Notes: a model not told the origin generated them from the letters alone. Counted from the stretch's first letter, positions 15,614-26,581 are shown. The stretch: DNA of 64,000 bases from BOG-908 sp963751795 (GCA_963751795.1 CAVVVI010000002.1:372001-436000); one strand, 5' to 3'. Numbers and translations: made by a program.

Positions 15614-18593
15614 GCGGCGCCTTGCGGCTGCGGCCGGCGCTGGCCAGCATCCCGCCCAACGTGTCGTTCCTCGATGCGCTGGCCGGCTGGTGGCTGGGGC
15701 GCGCCGGCACCGATCCGCTGGAGGCGGCCCACGGTATCTTCCTGGTGCCGACGCGGCGTGCGGCGCGCGGGCTGGCCGAAGCGTTCCTGCGCGCCAGCGG
15801 CGGGCGGCCGCTGCTGGCGCCGCGCATCCTGCCGCTGGGCGGGCTGGACGAGCAGGCGCTGGCGATGGCCGGCGCGCTGTCCATTCCGCCCGCCGTGCCG
15901 CCGGCGCAGCGCCTGGCGGTGCTCAGCCGACTTCATCCTGGCCATGGACGGCGCCAACGGCGCGCCGCGCGAGGCCGATCGCGCCTGGGTGCTGGCCGGC
16001 GAGCTGGCCCGCCTGCTGGACGAGGCCGCTCGCGCCGAGATCGACCTGGCCGCTGCCCTGCCCGGCGCGGTGGCCGAGAGACTTCGCCGGCCATTGGCAG
16101 GTGACGCTGCAGTTCCTCGGCATCGTCACGCGCACATGGCCGGCGTGGCTGGCCGAACAGGGACTGACCGACGTAGCGGCCCGGCAGGGCCGACTGCTTG
16201 ACGCCCAGACGGCCGCCTGGCGCGCCGCCCCGCCGGAGTTGCCGGTGATCGCCGCGGGCACCACCGGCGCCATCCCCGCCGTGGCACGGCTGCTGCGGCT
16301 GGTGGCGCATCTGCCGGCCGGGCTTGGTGGTGCTGCCCGGGCTGGATCGCGCGCTGGATGAGGCGAGCTGGGACGCGCTGGAGGATAGCCACCCGCAGGC
16401 CAGCCTGCGCGCGCTGCTGGCCGCGTTGCAGGTGCGGCGGGAGGACGTGCAGGACTGGGCCGAGATGGCGCCCGCCGCGACCCCGGTCTGCCCCGAAGGC
16501 CGGGTGGCCACCTGGCGCACGGCGCTGCTGCCGGCCGTGTCGCTGTCGGCCTGGCAGGACGGGAAGGTGCCCGAGACCGGCGGGCTGGAACTGCTGGAAG
16601 CCGCCGACCAGCAGGAGGAGGCGCTGGCGATCGCTCTGGTGCTGCGCGAGGCGCTGGCGGAGCCGGGCGCGCGCGCGGCGCTGGTGACGCCTGACCGCCA
16701 GCTCGCCGTGCGGGTGGCCGCCGAGCTGCTGCGCTTCGGCGTGGTGGCCGATGACAGTGCCGGCGAGCCATTGGCCGAAACGCCGGCGGCGGTGTTCCTG
16801 CGCCTGCTGGCCGGCGCGGTGGCCGAGGATCTGCGCCCGGTGCCGCTGCTGGCCCTGCTGAAGCACCCGCTGTGTGCCGCCGGGCTGGCGCCGGCCGCAT
16901 GCCGGCAGGCGGCCCGTCAGCTGGAGCGCGATTGCCTGCGCGGCGCCCGGCCCGGCCCGGGCTTGGCGGGCCTGCGTGCCCGCGGCGGGCACGAGGGCTT
17001 CCTCGGCCGGCTGGCCGGCTGCCTGGCGCCGCTGCTCGGCCTGAGGGACGCGCCTGCCATTCCGCCGGACGCGGCGCTGACCGCGCTGCTGCAGAGTGCC
17101 GAGGCGCTGGCCGCCAGCGACACGGCGCAGCGGCCCGGCGCGGCTGTGGGAAGGCGAGGATGGCGAGGCGCTGGCCCAGCATCTGACCGGGCTGCAGGCC
17201 GCGCTGCCGATGCTGCCGCCGCAGCGCCCGCGCGCGCTGCCGGCCTTTCTGGAAGCGGCGCTGCAGGGTGTGGCCGTGCGCAGCCGCCGCAGCCTGCGCG
17301 GCCGCGAGGGCGCCGAGCACCCGCGCGTGTTCATCTGGGGCCTGCTGGAAGCGCGGCTGCAGACCGCCGAGACGATGGTGCTCGGCGGCCTGACCGAGGG
17401 CGTGTGGCCGGGCGTGGCCGAACTCCGGGCCGTGGATGAACCGGCCAATGCGCGCCGCCGTGGGCCTGCCCTCGCCGGAGGAACAGACCGGCCTGTCGGC
17501 GCATGATTTCGTCATGGCGAGCTGTGCCGCGCCGCGCGTGGTGCTGTCGGCACCGCGCCGGCGGGAAGGCGCGCCGGCGGTGCCCGCCCGCTGGCTGGTG
17601 CGGCTGGCCGCCCTGCTCGGCCCGGCGGCAGCGTTGCCGCGCCATCCCGCCGCCGCCTGGGTTTACGCGCTGGACCGCCCGGCCGGCCCGCCGGTGCCGG
17701 TGGCGCCCCCTGCCCCCGCACCCGCCGTGGCGCTGCGGCCGCGCAAGCTGAGCGTGACCGAAATCGAGACCTGGCTGCGCGACCCTTACGCCATCTACGC
17801 CCGGCACGTGCTGCGCCTGCGCCCGATCGATCCGCTGGAGCAGTCGGCCGACGCCGCCGATTACGGCGCCATCGTGCATGCCGGGCTGGCCGCCTTCTTC
17901 GCGCGCACCGGCCTCGCCTGGCCGGCCGATGCGGAACGCCAGATGCTGGCCGCGATGGATGCGGCCCTGGCCGAAGCCGGCATGCGGCCGGCGCTGGCCG
18001 CCTGGTGGCGCCCGCGCCTGCACCGCATCGCCACCTGGGCCGCCGGCGCCGAAGCCGCCCGCCGGGCCGTGCTGCCGCCGCAGGCCGTGGTTGCCGAACG
18101 CCAGGGCAGCTGGGTGTTCGCCGCACCCGCCGGCCCGTTCACGCTGGTGGGCCGCGCCGACCGGCTGGAACGCCGGGCCGATGGCAGCATCGCCATCCTG
18201 GATTACAAGACCGGCCAGCCCCCCACGGCACGCCAGGTAGAGGAGGGCCGCGCGCCGCAGCTGCCGCTGGAAGCAGCGATGGCGGCGGCGGGCGCCTTCG
18301 GCGAGGACGTGGCCGGGCCGGCCGGGGAGCTGGTGTACTGGCACATTTCGGGCGGCTTCGAGCCGGGCCGCGCGCTGACGCTGTTCGCCGGGAGCAGCGA
18401 GCGCCTTGCGGCGGTGGCCGATCTCGCCTGCTCCAGCCTGCAGGCCTTGGTGGCCGGGTTCGACGATCCCGGCCGGGCCTATCTGTCGCAGCCGGCACCG
18501 GGGGCCGCACCGCGGTTTTCCAATTACGCGCGGCTGGCCCGGGTGGCCGAATGGGCGGTAGCCGACGATGGCGAGCCGCAGGGCGAAGGCTGA
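15610..18593 (+). pseudogene. addB: Double-strand-break repair protein AddB, broken by about five frameshifts
   Basis: The AddB sequence can be followed end to end only by changing frame near 15925, 16088, 16325, 17145 and 17425. Start: MSGALRLRPALASIPPNVSFLDALAGWW; middle: FAGHWQVTLQFLGIVTRTWP, then LVVLPGLDRALDEASW; near the end LSVTEIETWLRDPYAIYARHVL and the nuclease box GSIAILDYKTGQPP, which is intact. AddB is the partner of the AddA helicase-nuclease in recombinational repair. Several breaks are single extra bases (for example GAGAGAC near 16082 and TTGGTGGTG near 16328). addA, which normally follows, is absent; an SDR gene is there instead. The coding content between breaks is well kept, so decay is recent or the breaks are sequencing errors. 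Confidence 0.85.
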
Positions 18594-18677
18594 GCGCCTT
18601 GCCTGCGTCGCGATGCAGCGCGGCATCCGCGGCGGCCCCGGCGCGATAAGGCTGGGCCACCACCAAAGGATGCACGC

Positions 18678-19562
18678 ATGAACGCGCCCGACGATCACCG
18701 CAGGCTGGGCCGCCTGGCCGGCCGCGTCGCCGTGGTTACCGGGGCCGCGCGCGGCATTGGCCGGGCCAGCGCCGTGGCCATGGCGCGCGAGGGTGCCGAC
18801 ATCGTGGGCATCGACCGGAGCGGCCCGGTCAGCGCCACGCTCGACGTGGCGCCGGCGAGCCCGGCCGAGCTGGAGGAGACCGGGCGGCTGGTGCGCGCGG
18901 CCGGGCAGGAATGGTTGGGCATCGAGGCCGATCAGCGCGACCTGGCCGCCTTGCGCCGCGCCGCCGAGCAGGTGCGCAGCGAGTTCGGCGGCATGGACAT
19001 CCTGTTCGCCAATGCCGGCATCCAGGGCTTCCGCCCGCTACTGGAGATGGAGGATGCCGACTGGCACGACCAGATCGACGTGAATCTGACCGGCACGGCC
19101 AACACGCTGCGCGCCTTTGCGCCCCTGCTGGTGGCGCGCAAGGCCGGCCGCATCATCCTCACCAGCAGCACGCAGGGGCGCCACGGCACCAAAAACGGCA
19201 GCGCCTACTCGGCCAGCAAATGGGGCATCATCGGGCTGATGAAGTCGGCGGCGCTCGAGCTCGGCGCCCACAACATCACGGTGAACGCCCTGGTGCCGGG
19301 CCTGGTGGATACGCCACTGACCCGCCACGAGGAACGCTACATGCAGGCGCTGCAGGATGCCGGACAGACACCGACCGGCGAGCTTGCTGCCGACGAGCAG
19401 GCCGCGGCCGCCGCGCAGGCGCGCAAGACGCCGTTGGGCGTACCCTGGATCGACGCCGACGACATCGCCCCGGCGGTGGTGTTCCTGGCGTCGGACGAGG
19501 CGCGCATGATCAGCGGCGCCACGCTGGACGTGACAGGCGGCGACAGCGCGCATTACACGTGA
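18678..19562 (+). CDS. Short-chain dehydrogenase/reductase with central insertion
   Basis: 294 residues, about 45 more than a classical SDR. NAD motif VVTGAARGIGRASA (residues 20-33), NAGIQG, the catalytic set Ser in LTSSTQG, and Tyr/Lys in AYSASKWG. The extra residues lie in two places: PASPAELEETGRLVRAAGQ after strand 2 and TPTGELAADEQAAAAAQARK before the end. This pattern resembles SDRs linked to mycofactocin and similar cofactors, but no such cluster is visible. It occupies the place where addA would be expected. Its substrate is unknown. Confidence 0.85.
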   Translation: MNAPDDHRRLGRLAGRVAVVTGAARGIGRASAVAMAREGADIVGIDRSGPVSATLDVAPASPAELEETGRLVRAAGQEWLGIEADQRDLAALRRAAEQVRSEFGGMDILFANAGIQGFRPLLEMEDADWHDQIDVNLTGTANTLRAFAPLLVARKAGRIILTSSTQGRHGTKNGSAYSASKWGIIGLMKSAALELGAHNITVNALVPGLVDTPLTRHEERYMQALQDAGQTPTGELAADEQAAAAAQARKTPLGVPWIDADDIAPAVVFLASDEARMISGATLDVTGGDSAHYT

Positions 19563-19602
19563 CCGCCGCTTGCGCGGCCCCCACCAGCAGGACCCAGGGC
19601 CG

Positions 19603-20223
19603 ATGAACCGACGCATGCTGTGCCTGACGCTGCTGGCCGCTGCCGTGCTGCGCCCCGCCTGGGGCCAGACTCGCGCTGCCGTGCTGACGGATGCCGATCG
19701 CGCCACGCTGCAGGAGGTCTCGCGCACGCTGAATGCGCTGCGGGCGCTGAAGGCGCGCTTCCTGCAGGTGGGGCCGGATGGTGCGGCCACCCAGGGCACG
19801 CTGTGGCTGGAGCGGCCCGGCCGCATGCGCTTCCAGTACGACAAGCCGAGCCCGCTGCTGCTGGTGGCCAGCGGTGGCACGGTGGTGTTCCACGACGCTC
19901 AGCTTGACCAAACCACCACGATCCCGGTGGGCCAGACGCCGCTCGGCCTGCTGCTGGCCGACACGATCAGCCTTTCGGGCGACGTGACGGTGACCGGCTT
20001 CGAGCGCCCGCCCGGCCAATTGCTGATCACCCTGGTGCGCACAAAAACACCCGGCGACGGCAGCCTGACGCTGGCCTTCAATGCGATACCGCTGGCCCTG
20101 GTCGGCTGGTCGGTGATCGACGCGCAGGGCCGCGAGACGCATCTGCGCCTGTCCGACGTCAGGCCCGGCGGGCCGTACGATCCTGCGCTGTTCGTCTTCA
20201 AGGACCCTGACGCCGAGCGTTGA
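19603..20223 (+). CDS. lolA: Outer-membrane lipoprotein carrier protein LolA
   Basis: 206 residues from ATG 19603 (the frame is open to 19570 but the upstream residues precede the signal peptide). Signal peptide MNRRMLCLTLLAAAVLRPAWG, then LQEVSRTLNALRALKARFLQV, GTLWLERPGRMRFQYDKP and LLLVASGGTVVFHD, the core LolA beta-barrel. LolA ferries lipoproteins across the periplasm from LolCDE to the outer membrane. It follows the SDR by 40 bases and may share its transcript. In many alphaproteobacteria it lies beside ftsK; that context is lost here. Confidence 0.88.
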   Translation: MNRRMLCLTLLAAAVLRPAWGQTRAAVLTDADRATLQEVSRTLNALRALKARFLQVGPDGAATQGTLWLERPGRMRFQYDKPSPLLLVASGGTVVFHDAQLDQTTTIPVGQTPLGLLLADTISLSGDVTVTGFERPPGQLLITLVRTKTPGDGSLTLAFNAIPLALVGWSVIDAQGRETHLRLSDVRPGGPYDPALFVFKDPDAER

Positions 20224-20299
20224 GCCACCAGGGGCGCCGCATCACATTTTGTCGCACGATGGCAACGCGCCGGTCATGATGGCGCGTTACGCTGGCATC

Positions 20300-20686
20300 A
20301 TGAAGCACCATCCCCGACTGCCTACCGTCTGTGCCGCGCTCGCCGTCGCCGCCGGTTTCGGCCTCGCCGCCGCCCCGGCCCATGCCTGGGTGAGCGGCGG
20401 TATTGTCATCGGCCTGCCGCCGGTCGTGGTGGCACCGCCGCCGGTGGCCTACCCGCCGCCGTATTATCCGCCGCCCGCTTACTATCCGCCGCCGGCCTAC
20501 TACGCACCGCCGACCTATTATGCACCGCCGGCTGCCCCGGCCCCGCAGATGTCGCGGGCCGACGTGCCTTATGGCGCCACCTGCTACGCCGGGGTCTATA
20601 CCTGCGCGGCGCCGGCGCAGACGCCGGTGGGCAGCGGCTGCTCCTGCCCCGGCCTCGGCGCGCCGTCCTTCGGCAGCGTGCAGTAG
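20300..20686 (+). CDS. Secreted Pro/Tyr-repeat protein of unknown function
   Basis: 128 residues from ATG 20300. Signal peptide (cut after AHA, about residue 30), then a low-complexity stretch of PPAYYPPP-type units (residues 50-85), then a cysteine-containing tail (CYAGVYTCAAPAQ, GSGCSCPGLG). A repeat of 18-24 bases underlies the PPYY units, so length could vary between strains. Proteins of this kind are common in Acetobacteraceae and probably sit at the cell surface or periplasm. No catalytic motif is visible. An upstream open frame to 20249 lacks a ribosome site. Confidence 0.7.
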   Translation: MKHHPRLPTVCAALAVAAGFGLAAAPAHAWVSGGIVIGLPPVVVAPPPVAYPPPYYPPPAYYPPPAYYAPPTYYAPPAAPAPQMSRADVPYGATCYAGVYTCAAPAQTPVGSGCSCPGLGAPSFGSVQ

Positions 20687-20690
20687 CGGG

Positions 20691-21578
20691 TCAGGCCTCC
20701 GGCACCGCCAGCGACATCGGCGCCACGCCCTTGCGGTCGCGGCGCTGGTGCCAGGCTTCCATCAGCTGCAGCACGGTGGCCGCCGTCTCCTCGATGGAAC
20801 GGCGGGTGACGTCGATCACCGGCCAGCCGCGGCGCACGCACAGGCGGCGCGCCCACAGCAGCTCGGCGCGCACCGTCTCCAGATCCACGTAGTCGCCGCT
20901 ATCCTGCTTGATATGCACCGTGCCCGGCCCCTGGGCGATCAGCTTGAGGCGATGGCGGCGGATCTCGATCAGCGACTGCGCATCCAGCGTTAGCCCGATC
21001 ACCGGGCCGTTGGGCGCCTCCAGCCCCGGCGGCTCGGCCAGGCCCGGCACCAGCGGCACGTTGGCCGCCTTCACGCCACGGTTGGCGAGATAGAAGCTGG
21101 TGGGCGTCTTCGAACTGCGCGAGACGCCGACGAGGATGACGTCGGCTTCCGCGATGCCGGCCTGCGCCTGGCCGTCATCATGGGCGAGCACGAAATGGAT
21201 GGCGTCGATCCGGCGGAAATAATCGGCATCGAGCACGTATTGCCGCCCGGGCTTGGCCGTCGCCTGGCTGCCGATCTGGTCGGCCAGCATGGCCAGCACG
21301 GGGTCGAGCACGTTGACGACGGTGAGACCCAGCCGGCCGCACGTATCTTCCAGATCGTGGCGCAGCGCACGGTCCACCACGGTGGAGAGCACCGGGCCGG
21401 GTTCGGCCTCGATACCTTCCAGCACGCGGTGCAGCTGGAAGCGCGTCCGGATAAGGCTCCAGCGATGATAGATGATCTGCACCTGGTCGAACTGGCTGAC
21501 CGTGGCGCGCGCGATGGAGTTCAGCGTCTCGCCGGTGGCATCCGAGACCAGATGGAGGTTGATGCGGTCCTGCGCCAT
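20691..21578 (-). CDS. ppsR: PEP synthase regulatory protein (pyruvate,water dikinase kinase/phosphorylase, DUF299)
   Basis: 295 residues from ATG 21578. The start LHLVSDATGETLNSIARA, the P-loop-like VGVSRSSKTPTSFYLANRG near residue 155 and the tail VTRRSIEETAATVLQLME are diagnostic of the DUF299/PPSR family, bifunctional Ser/Thr kinase-phosphorylases that control PEP synthase or PPDK. The alphaproteobacterial member is the RP001 gene that lies beside hemE at the replication origin of Caulobacter and Rickettsia. The same divergent arrangement is seen here. A frame open to 21815 crosses the origin region and is not protein-like. Confidence 0.92.
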   Translation of the reverse strand: MAQDRINLHLVSDATGETLNSIARATVSQFDQVQIIYHRWSLIRTRFQLHRVLEGIEAEPGPVLSTVVDRALRHDLEDTCGRLGLTVVNVLDPVLAMLADQIGSQATAKPGRQYVLDADYFRRIDAIHFVLAHDDGQAQAGIAEADVILVGVSRSSKTPTSFYLANRGVKAANVPLVPGLAEPPGLEAPNGPVIGLTLDAQSLIEIRRHRLKLIAQGPGTVHIKQDSGDYVDLETVRAELLWARRLCVRRGWPVIDVTRRSIEETAATVLQLMEAWHQRRDRKGVAPMSLAVPEA

Positions 21579-21865
21579 GCGCTGAGGATAGCGGGGATAA
21601 CCGGCCCGCGCACGGCCCGTCTGCGGGTGGCCGAAGAAAGCCGGGGATAGAGTGACCCGGCGGCGGGCGCGCGGATTGTTCACGGCGCTGTGAGGCGTGG
21701 TTGGGGACGAGGCGCGAGGATCGTTCAGAGTCAGCGCGTTGGCCGGTGCTGCCGCTGTGCATGGTTGGGGGTGGCGCCGCGGGACAGGTGGGTACCCCGT
21801 TATCCACACCCCCATCTGTCACCTCCATTTACTCTTAAGCCTTCTTAGAGTTTAGGAAGGGTGGA
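21579..21865. other. oriC: Likely chromosomal replication origin (PPSR-hemE intergenic region)
   Basis: This 287-base gap is the longest non-coding stretch in its neighbourhood. It holds a perfect DnaA box TTATCCACA at 21800-21808, DnaA-like sites at 21676 (TTGTTCACG) and at 21593-21600 on the minus strand (TTATCCCC), and an AT-rich tract at 21826-21856. The Caulobacter crescentus and Rickettsia prowazekii origins lie between hemE and the RP001 (PPSR) gene. A TTAA-N6-TTAG pair at 21836 is a poor match to a CtrA site. The hemE promoter should also be here. The call is strong by synteny, moderate by motif content. Confidence 0.7.
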
Positions 21866-22912
21866 TTGACGAACGGGATGCCGATGACAGCCAAGCCCAT
21901 CCTGCGTGTTCTGGCAGGCGACGATGTGTGGCCGCCGCCGGTGTGGCTGATGCGGCAGGCCGGGCGCTACCTGCCGGAATACCGCGCCATCAAGGAGAGC
22001 TCGGGCGGCTTCATCGCGCGCTGCATGGACCCGGATCTGGCCACCGAGATCACGCTGCAGCCGATCCGCCGCTTCGGCATGGATGCGGCCATCCTGTTCA
22101 GCGACATCCTGATCCTGCCCTGGGCGCTGGGGCAGGATGTGAGCTTCCGCGACGGCGTGGGCCCGGTGCTGGTGCCGGTCCGCGATACGGCCGGCGTGGA
22201 TGCGCTGGAAGCCGGCCGCGTGCCGGTGGCCACCGCGCCGGTGCTGGAGACGATCGGGCGGCTGCGGCAGGCCTTGCCGCCCGAATGCACGCTGATCGGC
22301 TTCTGCGGCGCGCCGTTCACGGTGGCCTGCTACATGGTCGAAGGCGGCGGCTCGCGCGACTTCGCCGAGACGCGCGCCATGGCCTACGGCAACCCGGCGC
22401 TGTTCGACCGGCTGATGGCGCTGCTGGTGCGCACCACCACCGACTACCTCTCCGCCCAGATCACCGCCGGGGCCGAGGCGGTGATGCTGTTCGACACCTG
22501 GGCGGGCATGCTCTCGCCCAGCCAGTTCCTGCGCCATGTGGTGGCCCCGGCGGCCGCCATCGTCGAAGCGCTGAACGCGCGCCACCCCGGCGTGCCGGTG
22601 ATCGGCTTTCCGCGCCTGGCCGGCATGTATGTCGGCAAATATGTCGAACGCACGGGTGTGGATTGCGTGGCGCTGGATACCGGCACCGATCCCGGGCGGG
22701 CGGCTGCCACCGTGCCGGAAGGCGTGGCGATCCAGGGCAATCTGGACCCGATCGCGCTGCTGGCGGGCGGCGACGCCATGCGGCGGGAAATCGCATCCAT
22801 CATGGATGCGCTTCGCGGACGACCCCACATCTTCAATCTGGGCCACGGCATCCTGCCGCAGACGGACCCGGAGCATGTGGCGGAGTTGGTGCGATACTTA
22901 CGCAGTCGTTGA
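21866..22912 (+). CDS. hemE: Uroporphyrinogen decarboxylase
   Basis: 348 residues. Converts uroporphyrinogen III to coproporphyrinogen III in haem synthesis. Signatures WLMRQAGRYLPEYR (about 28-41), ILFSDILILPWALGQ and GFCGAPFTVACYMVEG (about 145-160). I prefer TTG 21866 because AGGAAGG at 21854-21860 sits 5 bases before it; ATG at 21878 and 21884 are alternatives with poorer spacing. It is the first gene of hemE-hemH-HAD-hemJ. Its stop overlaps the hemH start (TTGA). Confidence 0.95.
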   Translation: MTNGMPMTAKPILRVLAGDDVWPPPVWLMRQAGRYLPEYRAIKESSGGFIARCMDPDLATEITLQPIRRFGMDAAILFSDILILPWALGQDVSFRDGVGPVLVPVRDTAGVDALEAGRVPVATAPVLETIGRLRQALPPECTLIGFCGAPFTVACYMVEGGGSRDFAETRAMAYGNPALFDRLMALLVRTTTDYLSAQITAGAEAVMLFDTWAGMLSPSQFLRHVVAPAAAIVEALNARHPGVPVIGFPRLAGMYVGKYVERTGVDCVALDTGTDPGRAAATVPEGVAIQGNLDPIALLAGGDAMRREIASIMDALRGRPHIFNLGHGILPQTDPEHVAELVRYLRSR

Positions 22913-23988
22913 CGGAGCGGCCCGCTGCCCCCCAGGCGGCGCGGCGCAAACTGGCCGTGGTGCTGTTCAATCTGGGCGGGCCCGATAGCCCGGCGGCCAT
23001 CAAGCCGTTCCTGCTGAACCTGTTCAGCGACCCGGCGATCCTGCGCGTGCCGTTTTTCGTGCGGCCGCTGCTGGCCCGGCTGATCGCCACGCTGCGGGTG
23101 AAGCCGGCCACCGAGAACTACGCGATCCTGGGCGGCAAGTCGCCGCTGCTGGAGCTGACGCAGGAGCAGGCGCGCGCGCTGGAAGCCGCGTTGGACGCGC
23201 CGGACACCGAGGCGCGCTGCTTCGTGGCCATGCGCTACTGGCATCCGTTCAGCCTGCGCACGGCGGCCGAGGTGCGCGACTGGGGCGCCGACGAGGTGTT
23301 CCTGCTGCCGCTGTATCCGCATTTTTCCACCACCACGACCGGCAGCTCGCTCTCGGCCTGGCGCGATGCTGCAGCGCGCGTGGGCCTGGCCCGGCCGGTG
23401 ACCACGTTATGCTGCTGGTTTGCCGAAGGCGGCTACGTGGAGGCCACGGCGGCGATCCTGCGGGCCAGCCTGGCGCGGGCCCGCGCGGAGGCGACCGCAC
23501 CGCTGCGGGTGCTGTTCTCGGCGCACGGCCTGCCCGAGACGATCGTGGCCCGCGGCGACCCTTACCAGTTCCAGATCGAGAGCACGGTCGGCGCGGTGGT
23601 CGAACGCCTGGCCGAGCCGGAGCTGGATTGGCAGGTGTGCTACCAGTCGCGCGCCACGCCGCAGAAATGGCTCGAGCCTTCGACCGAGACCGCCATCGAG
23701 CGTGCGGCGGCCGACAAGGTGGCCGTGCTGGTGGTGCCGATCGCCTTTGTCTCCGAACATTCCGAGACGCTGGTGGAGCTCGACGTTGAATATCGCGAGC
23801 TGGCCGAAAAGCAGGGCGTGCCCGGCTATTTCCGCGCGCCGGCGCAGAACAGCGATCCGGGGTTCATCGGCGCGCTGGCTGCGGCCGTGCGCACCGCGCG
23901 GGCCCGCGGCACGGGCACGTGCAGCTTCGCCGGCGGCCGCGCCTGCCCGGCCGTGCATGCCGATTGCCCGATGCGGCTGGCCGCCTGA
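22909..23988 (+). CDS. hemH: Ferrochelatase
   Basis: 359 residues from TTG 22909, whose last two bases are in the hemE stop, so translation is coupled. Inserts Fe2+ into protoporphyrin IX. Marks: VVLFNLGGPDSP, YAILGGKSPLLELT, PLYPHFSTTTTGSSL, the catalytic-His segment FSAHGLPETIV and FVSEHSETLVELDVEY. The C-terminal tail has three cysteines (CSFAGGRACPAVHADCP), like the tails that, with an internal Cys, hold a [2Fe-2S] cluster in some alphaproteobacterial and animal ferrochelatases. A cluster here is inference. Its stop overlaps the ATG of the HAD gene. Confidence 0.95.
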   Translation: MTERPAAPQAARRKLAVVLFNLGGPDSPAAIKPFLLNLFSDPAILRVPFFVRPLLARLIATLRVKPATENYAILGGKSPLLELTQEQARALEAALDAPDTEARCFVAMRYWHPFSLRTAAEVRDWGADEVFLLPLYPHFSTTTTGSSLSAWRDAAARVGLARPVTTLCCWFAEGGYVEATAAILRASLARARAEATAPLRVLFSAHGLPETIVARGDPYQFQIESTVGAVVERLAEPELDWQVCYQSRATPQKWLEPSTETAIERAAADKVAVLVVPIAFVSEHSETLVELDVEYRELAEKQGVPGYFRAPAQNSDPGFIGALAAAVRTARARGTGTCSFAGGRACPAVHADCPMRLAA

Positions 23989-24656
23989 TGCGGCGTGGCG
24001 GGCTGGTCATCCTCGATTGCGACGGCGTGCTGATCGATAGCGAGCCGGTGGCGCAACGGCTGCTGGCCGACGAGGCGACGGCCCTGGGCTGGCCGATGCA
24101 GCCGGAAGAGGCGCGGCGCTTCACCGGGCTCACCTGGTCGGCGATCCGGCCGATCTACGAGGCGGCGACCGGCCGCACGCTGGACCCGGCCTGGCCGGCG
24201 CTGCTGCAGGCCCGGCTGATCGCCCGCATGGCCGACGGCGTGCCGGCGATGCCCGGCGCCCGCGACCTGCTCGACGCGCTGGGTGCGATGGGGCTGGACT
24301 GGTGCGTGGCGTCGAACTCCTCGCACGAGGAAATGGCGGCGAAGTTTGCCCATACCGGGCTATCGGCTTACATGGCCGGGCGCACGCATAGCGCGCGCGA
24401 CGTGGCACGCGGCAAGCCGGCGCCCGATCTGTTCCTGGCCGCCGCCGCCGCGCACAATGCGGCACCCGCCGATTGCCTGGTGGTGGAAGACAGCGCGCCG
24501 GGCATCGCGGCGGCCCAGGCGGCCGGCATGCGCGTGGTGGCCTTCGCCCCTGATGGCCTGCCCGCCGGGCTCGCAGCCGCGCCCGATCACGTGGTGGCCA
24601 CGCTGGGTGCGCTGCCGGCCCTGCTGCGCGCCGTGCTGCTGGACCGCGCGGCGTGA
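23988..24656 (+). CDS. HAD-family phosphatase (phosphoglycolate phosphatase-like)
   Basis: 222 residues. HAD motif I LVILDCDGVLIDSEP (nucleophile Asp in DxD), motif II VASNSS, motif III lysine in ARGKPAPDLFL, motif IV VVEDSAPGI. This is the beta-phosphoglucomutase/phosphatase subgroup with an alpha-helical cap (residues 15-85). It sits inside the haem operon: its ATG overlaps the hemH stop and its stop overlaps the hemJ GTG. That tight packing suggests co-expression, but no haem-linked substrate is evident. Confidence 0.87.
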   Translation: MRRGGLVILDCDGVLIDSEPVAQRLLADEATALGWPMQPEEARRFTGLTWSAIRPIYEAATGRTLDPAWPALLQARLIARMADGVPAMPGARDLLDALGAMGLDWCVASNSSHEEMAAKFAHTGLSAYMAGRTHSARDVARGKPAPDLFLAAAAAHNAAPADCLVVEDSAPGIAAAQAAGMRVVAFAPDGLPAGLAAAPDHVVATLGALPALLRAVLLDRAA

Positions 24657-25105
24657 GCGTTCCGGCTTTCGCCTATCTTTATCCGTGGACCAAGGCGCTG
24701 CACATCATCGCGCTGATCGCCTGGATGGCGGGTATGCTCTATCTGCCGCGCCTGTTCGTCTATCATTGCGACGTGGCGCCGGGCAGCCAGGCCAGCGAGC
24801 TGTTCAAGGTGATGGAGCGCCGGCTCTACAAGCTGATCATGACGCCGGCGATGCTCGCGACCTTCACCTTCGGCATCATCCTGGCGCTCACGCCCGGCCT
24901 GGTCGATTGGCACGCGGCCTGGTTTCCCATCAAGCTGGTGGCCGTGCTGGGGCTGGGCGGCGTGCACGGTGCGATGAACAAGTGGCGCAAGGGCTTCCTG
25001 GAAGACCGCAATATGAAGCCGCAGCGATTCTACCGCATCGCCAACGAGGTGCCGACGGTGCTGATGCTGGTGGCCGTGGTGATGGTGGTGGTGCAGCCCT
25101 TCTAG
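24653..25105 (+). CDS. hemJ: Protoporphyrinogen IX oxidase HemJ
   Basis: 150 residues, four membrane segments. The start FAYLYPWTKALHIIALIAWMAGMLYLPRLFVYH contains the conserved His and Arg of HemJ; MERRLYKLIMTPAM carries the conserved lysine; KWRKGF and RFYRIANEVPT follow. It oxidises protoporphyrinogen IX in the membrane, replacing HemG/HemY. The GTG start overlaps the HAD stop (GTGA). Last gene of the hem operon, followed after 169 bases by rho. Confidence 0.93.
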   Translation: MSVPAFAYLYPWTKALHIIALIAWMAGMLYLPRLFVYHCDVAPGSQASELFKVMERRLYKLIMTPAMLATFTFGIILALTPGLVDWHAAWFPIKLVAVLGLGGVHGAMNKWRKGFLEDRNMKPQRFYRIANEVPTVLMLVAVVMVVVQPF

Positions 25106-25274
25106 GCCGGCCGCCGCCACCTTGCTTTGCCCGGCGTAACATGGCATGTTCCCATGTAGGCGCCGCTCGCGTGCCCACGGCTCCCCAGGCACGGCCAGGG
25201 AACCCCACTTCCCCGCAAAGCTCCCCACCACGCTCCAGCGCGTGGCCGGCTCATTCCCTATTCTTGAGGCATCA

Positions 25275-26549
<1,275 letters not shown>

Positions 26550-26581
26550 GGCGCAGAACCGGGCTCGGCACGAACGAGGGG

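Noticed and set aside
20691..21815. Longer form of PPSR starting at 21815
   Set aside because: The extra 79 residues are low-complexity and cross the likely origin; ATG 21578 gives the family start.
21836..21849. CtrA-like TTAA...TTAG in the origin region
   Set aside because: The spacer is 6 and the second half deviates from TTAA; I note it but do not call a CtrA site.
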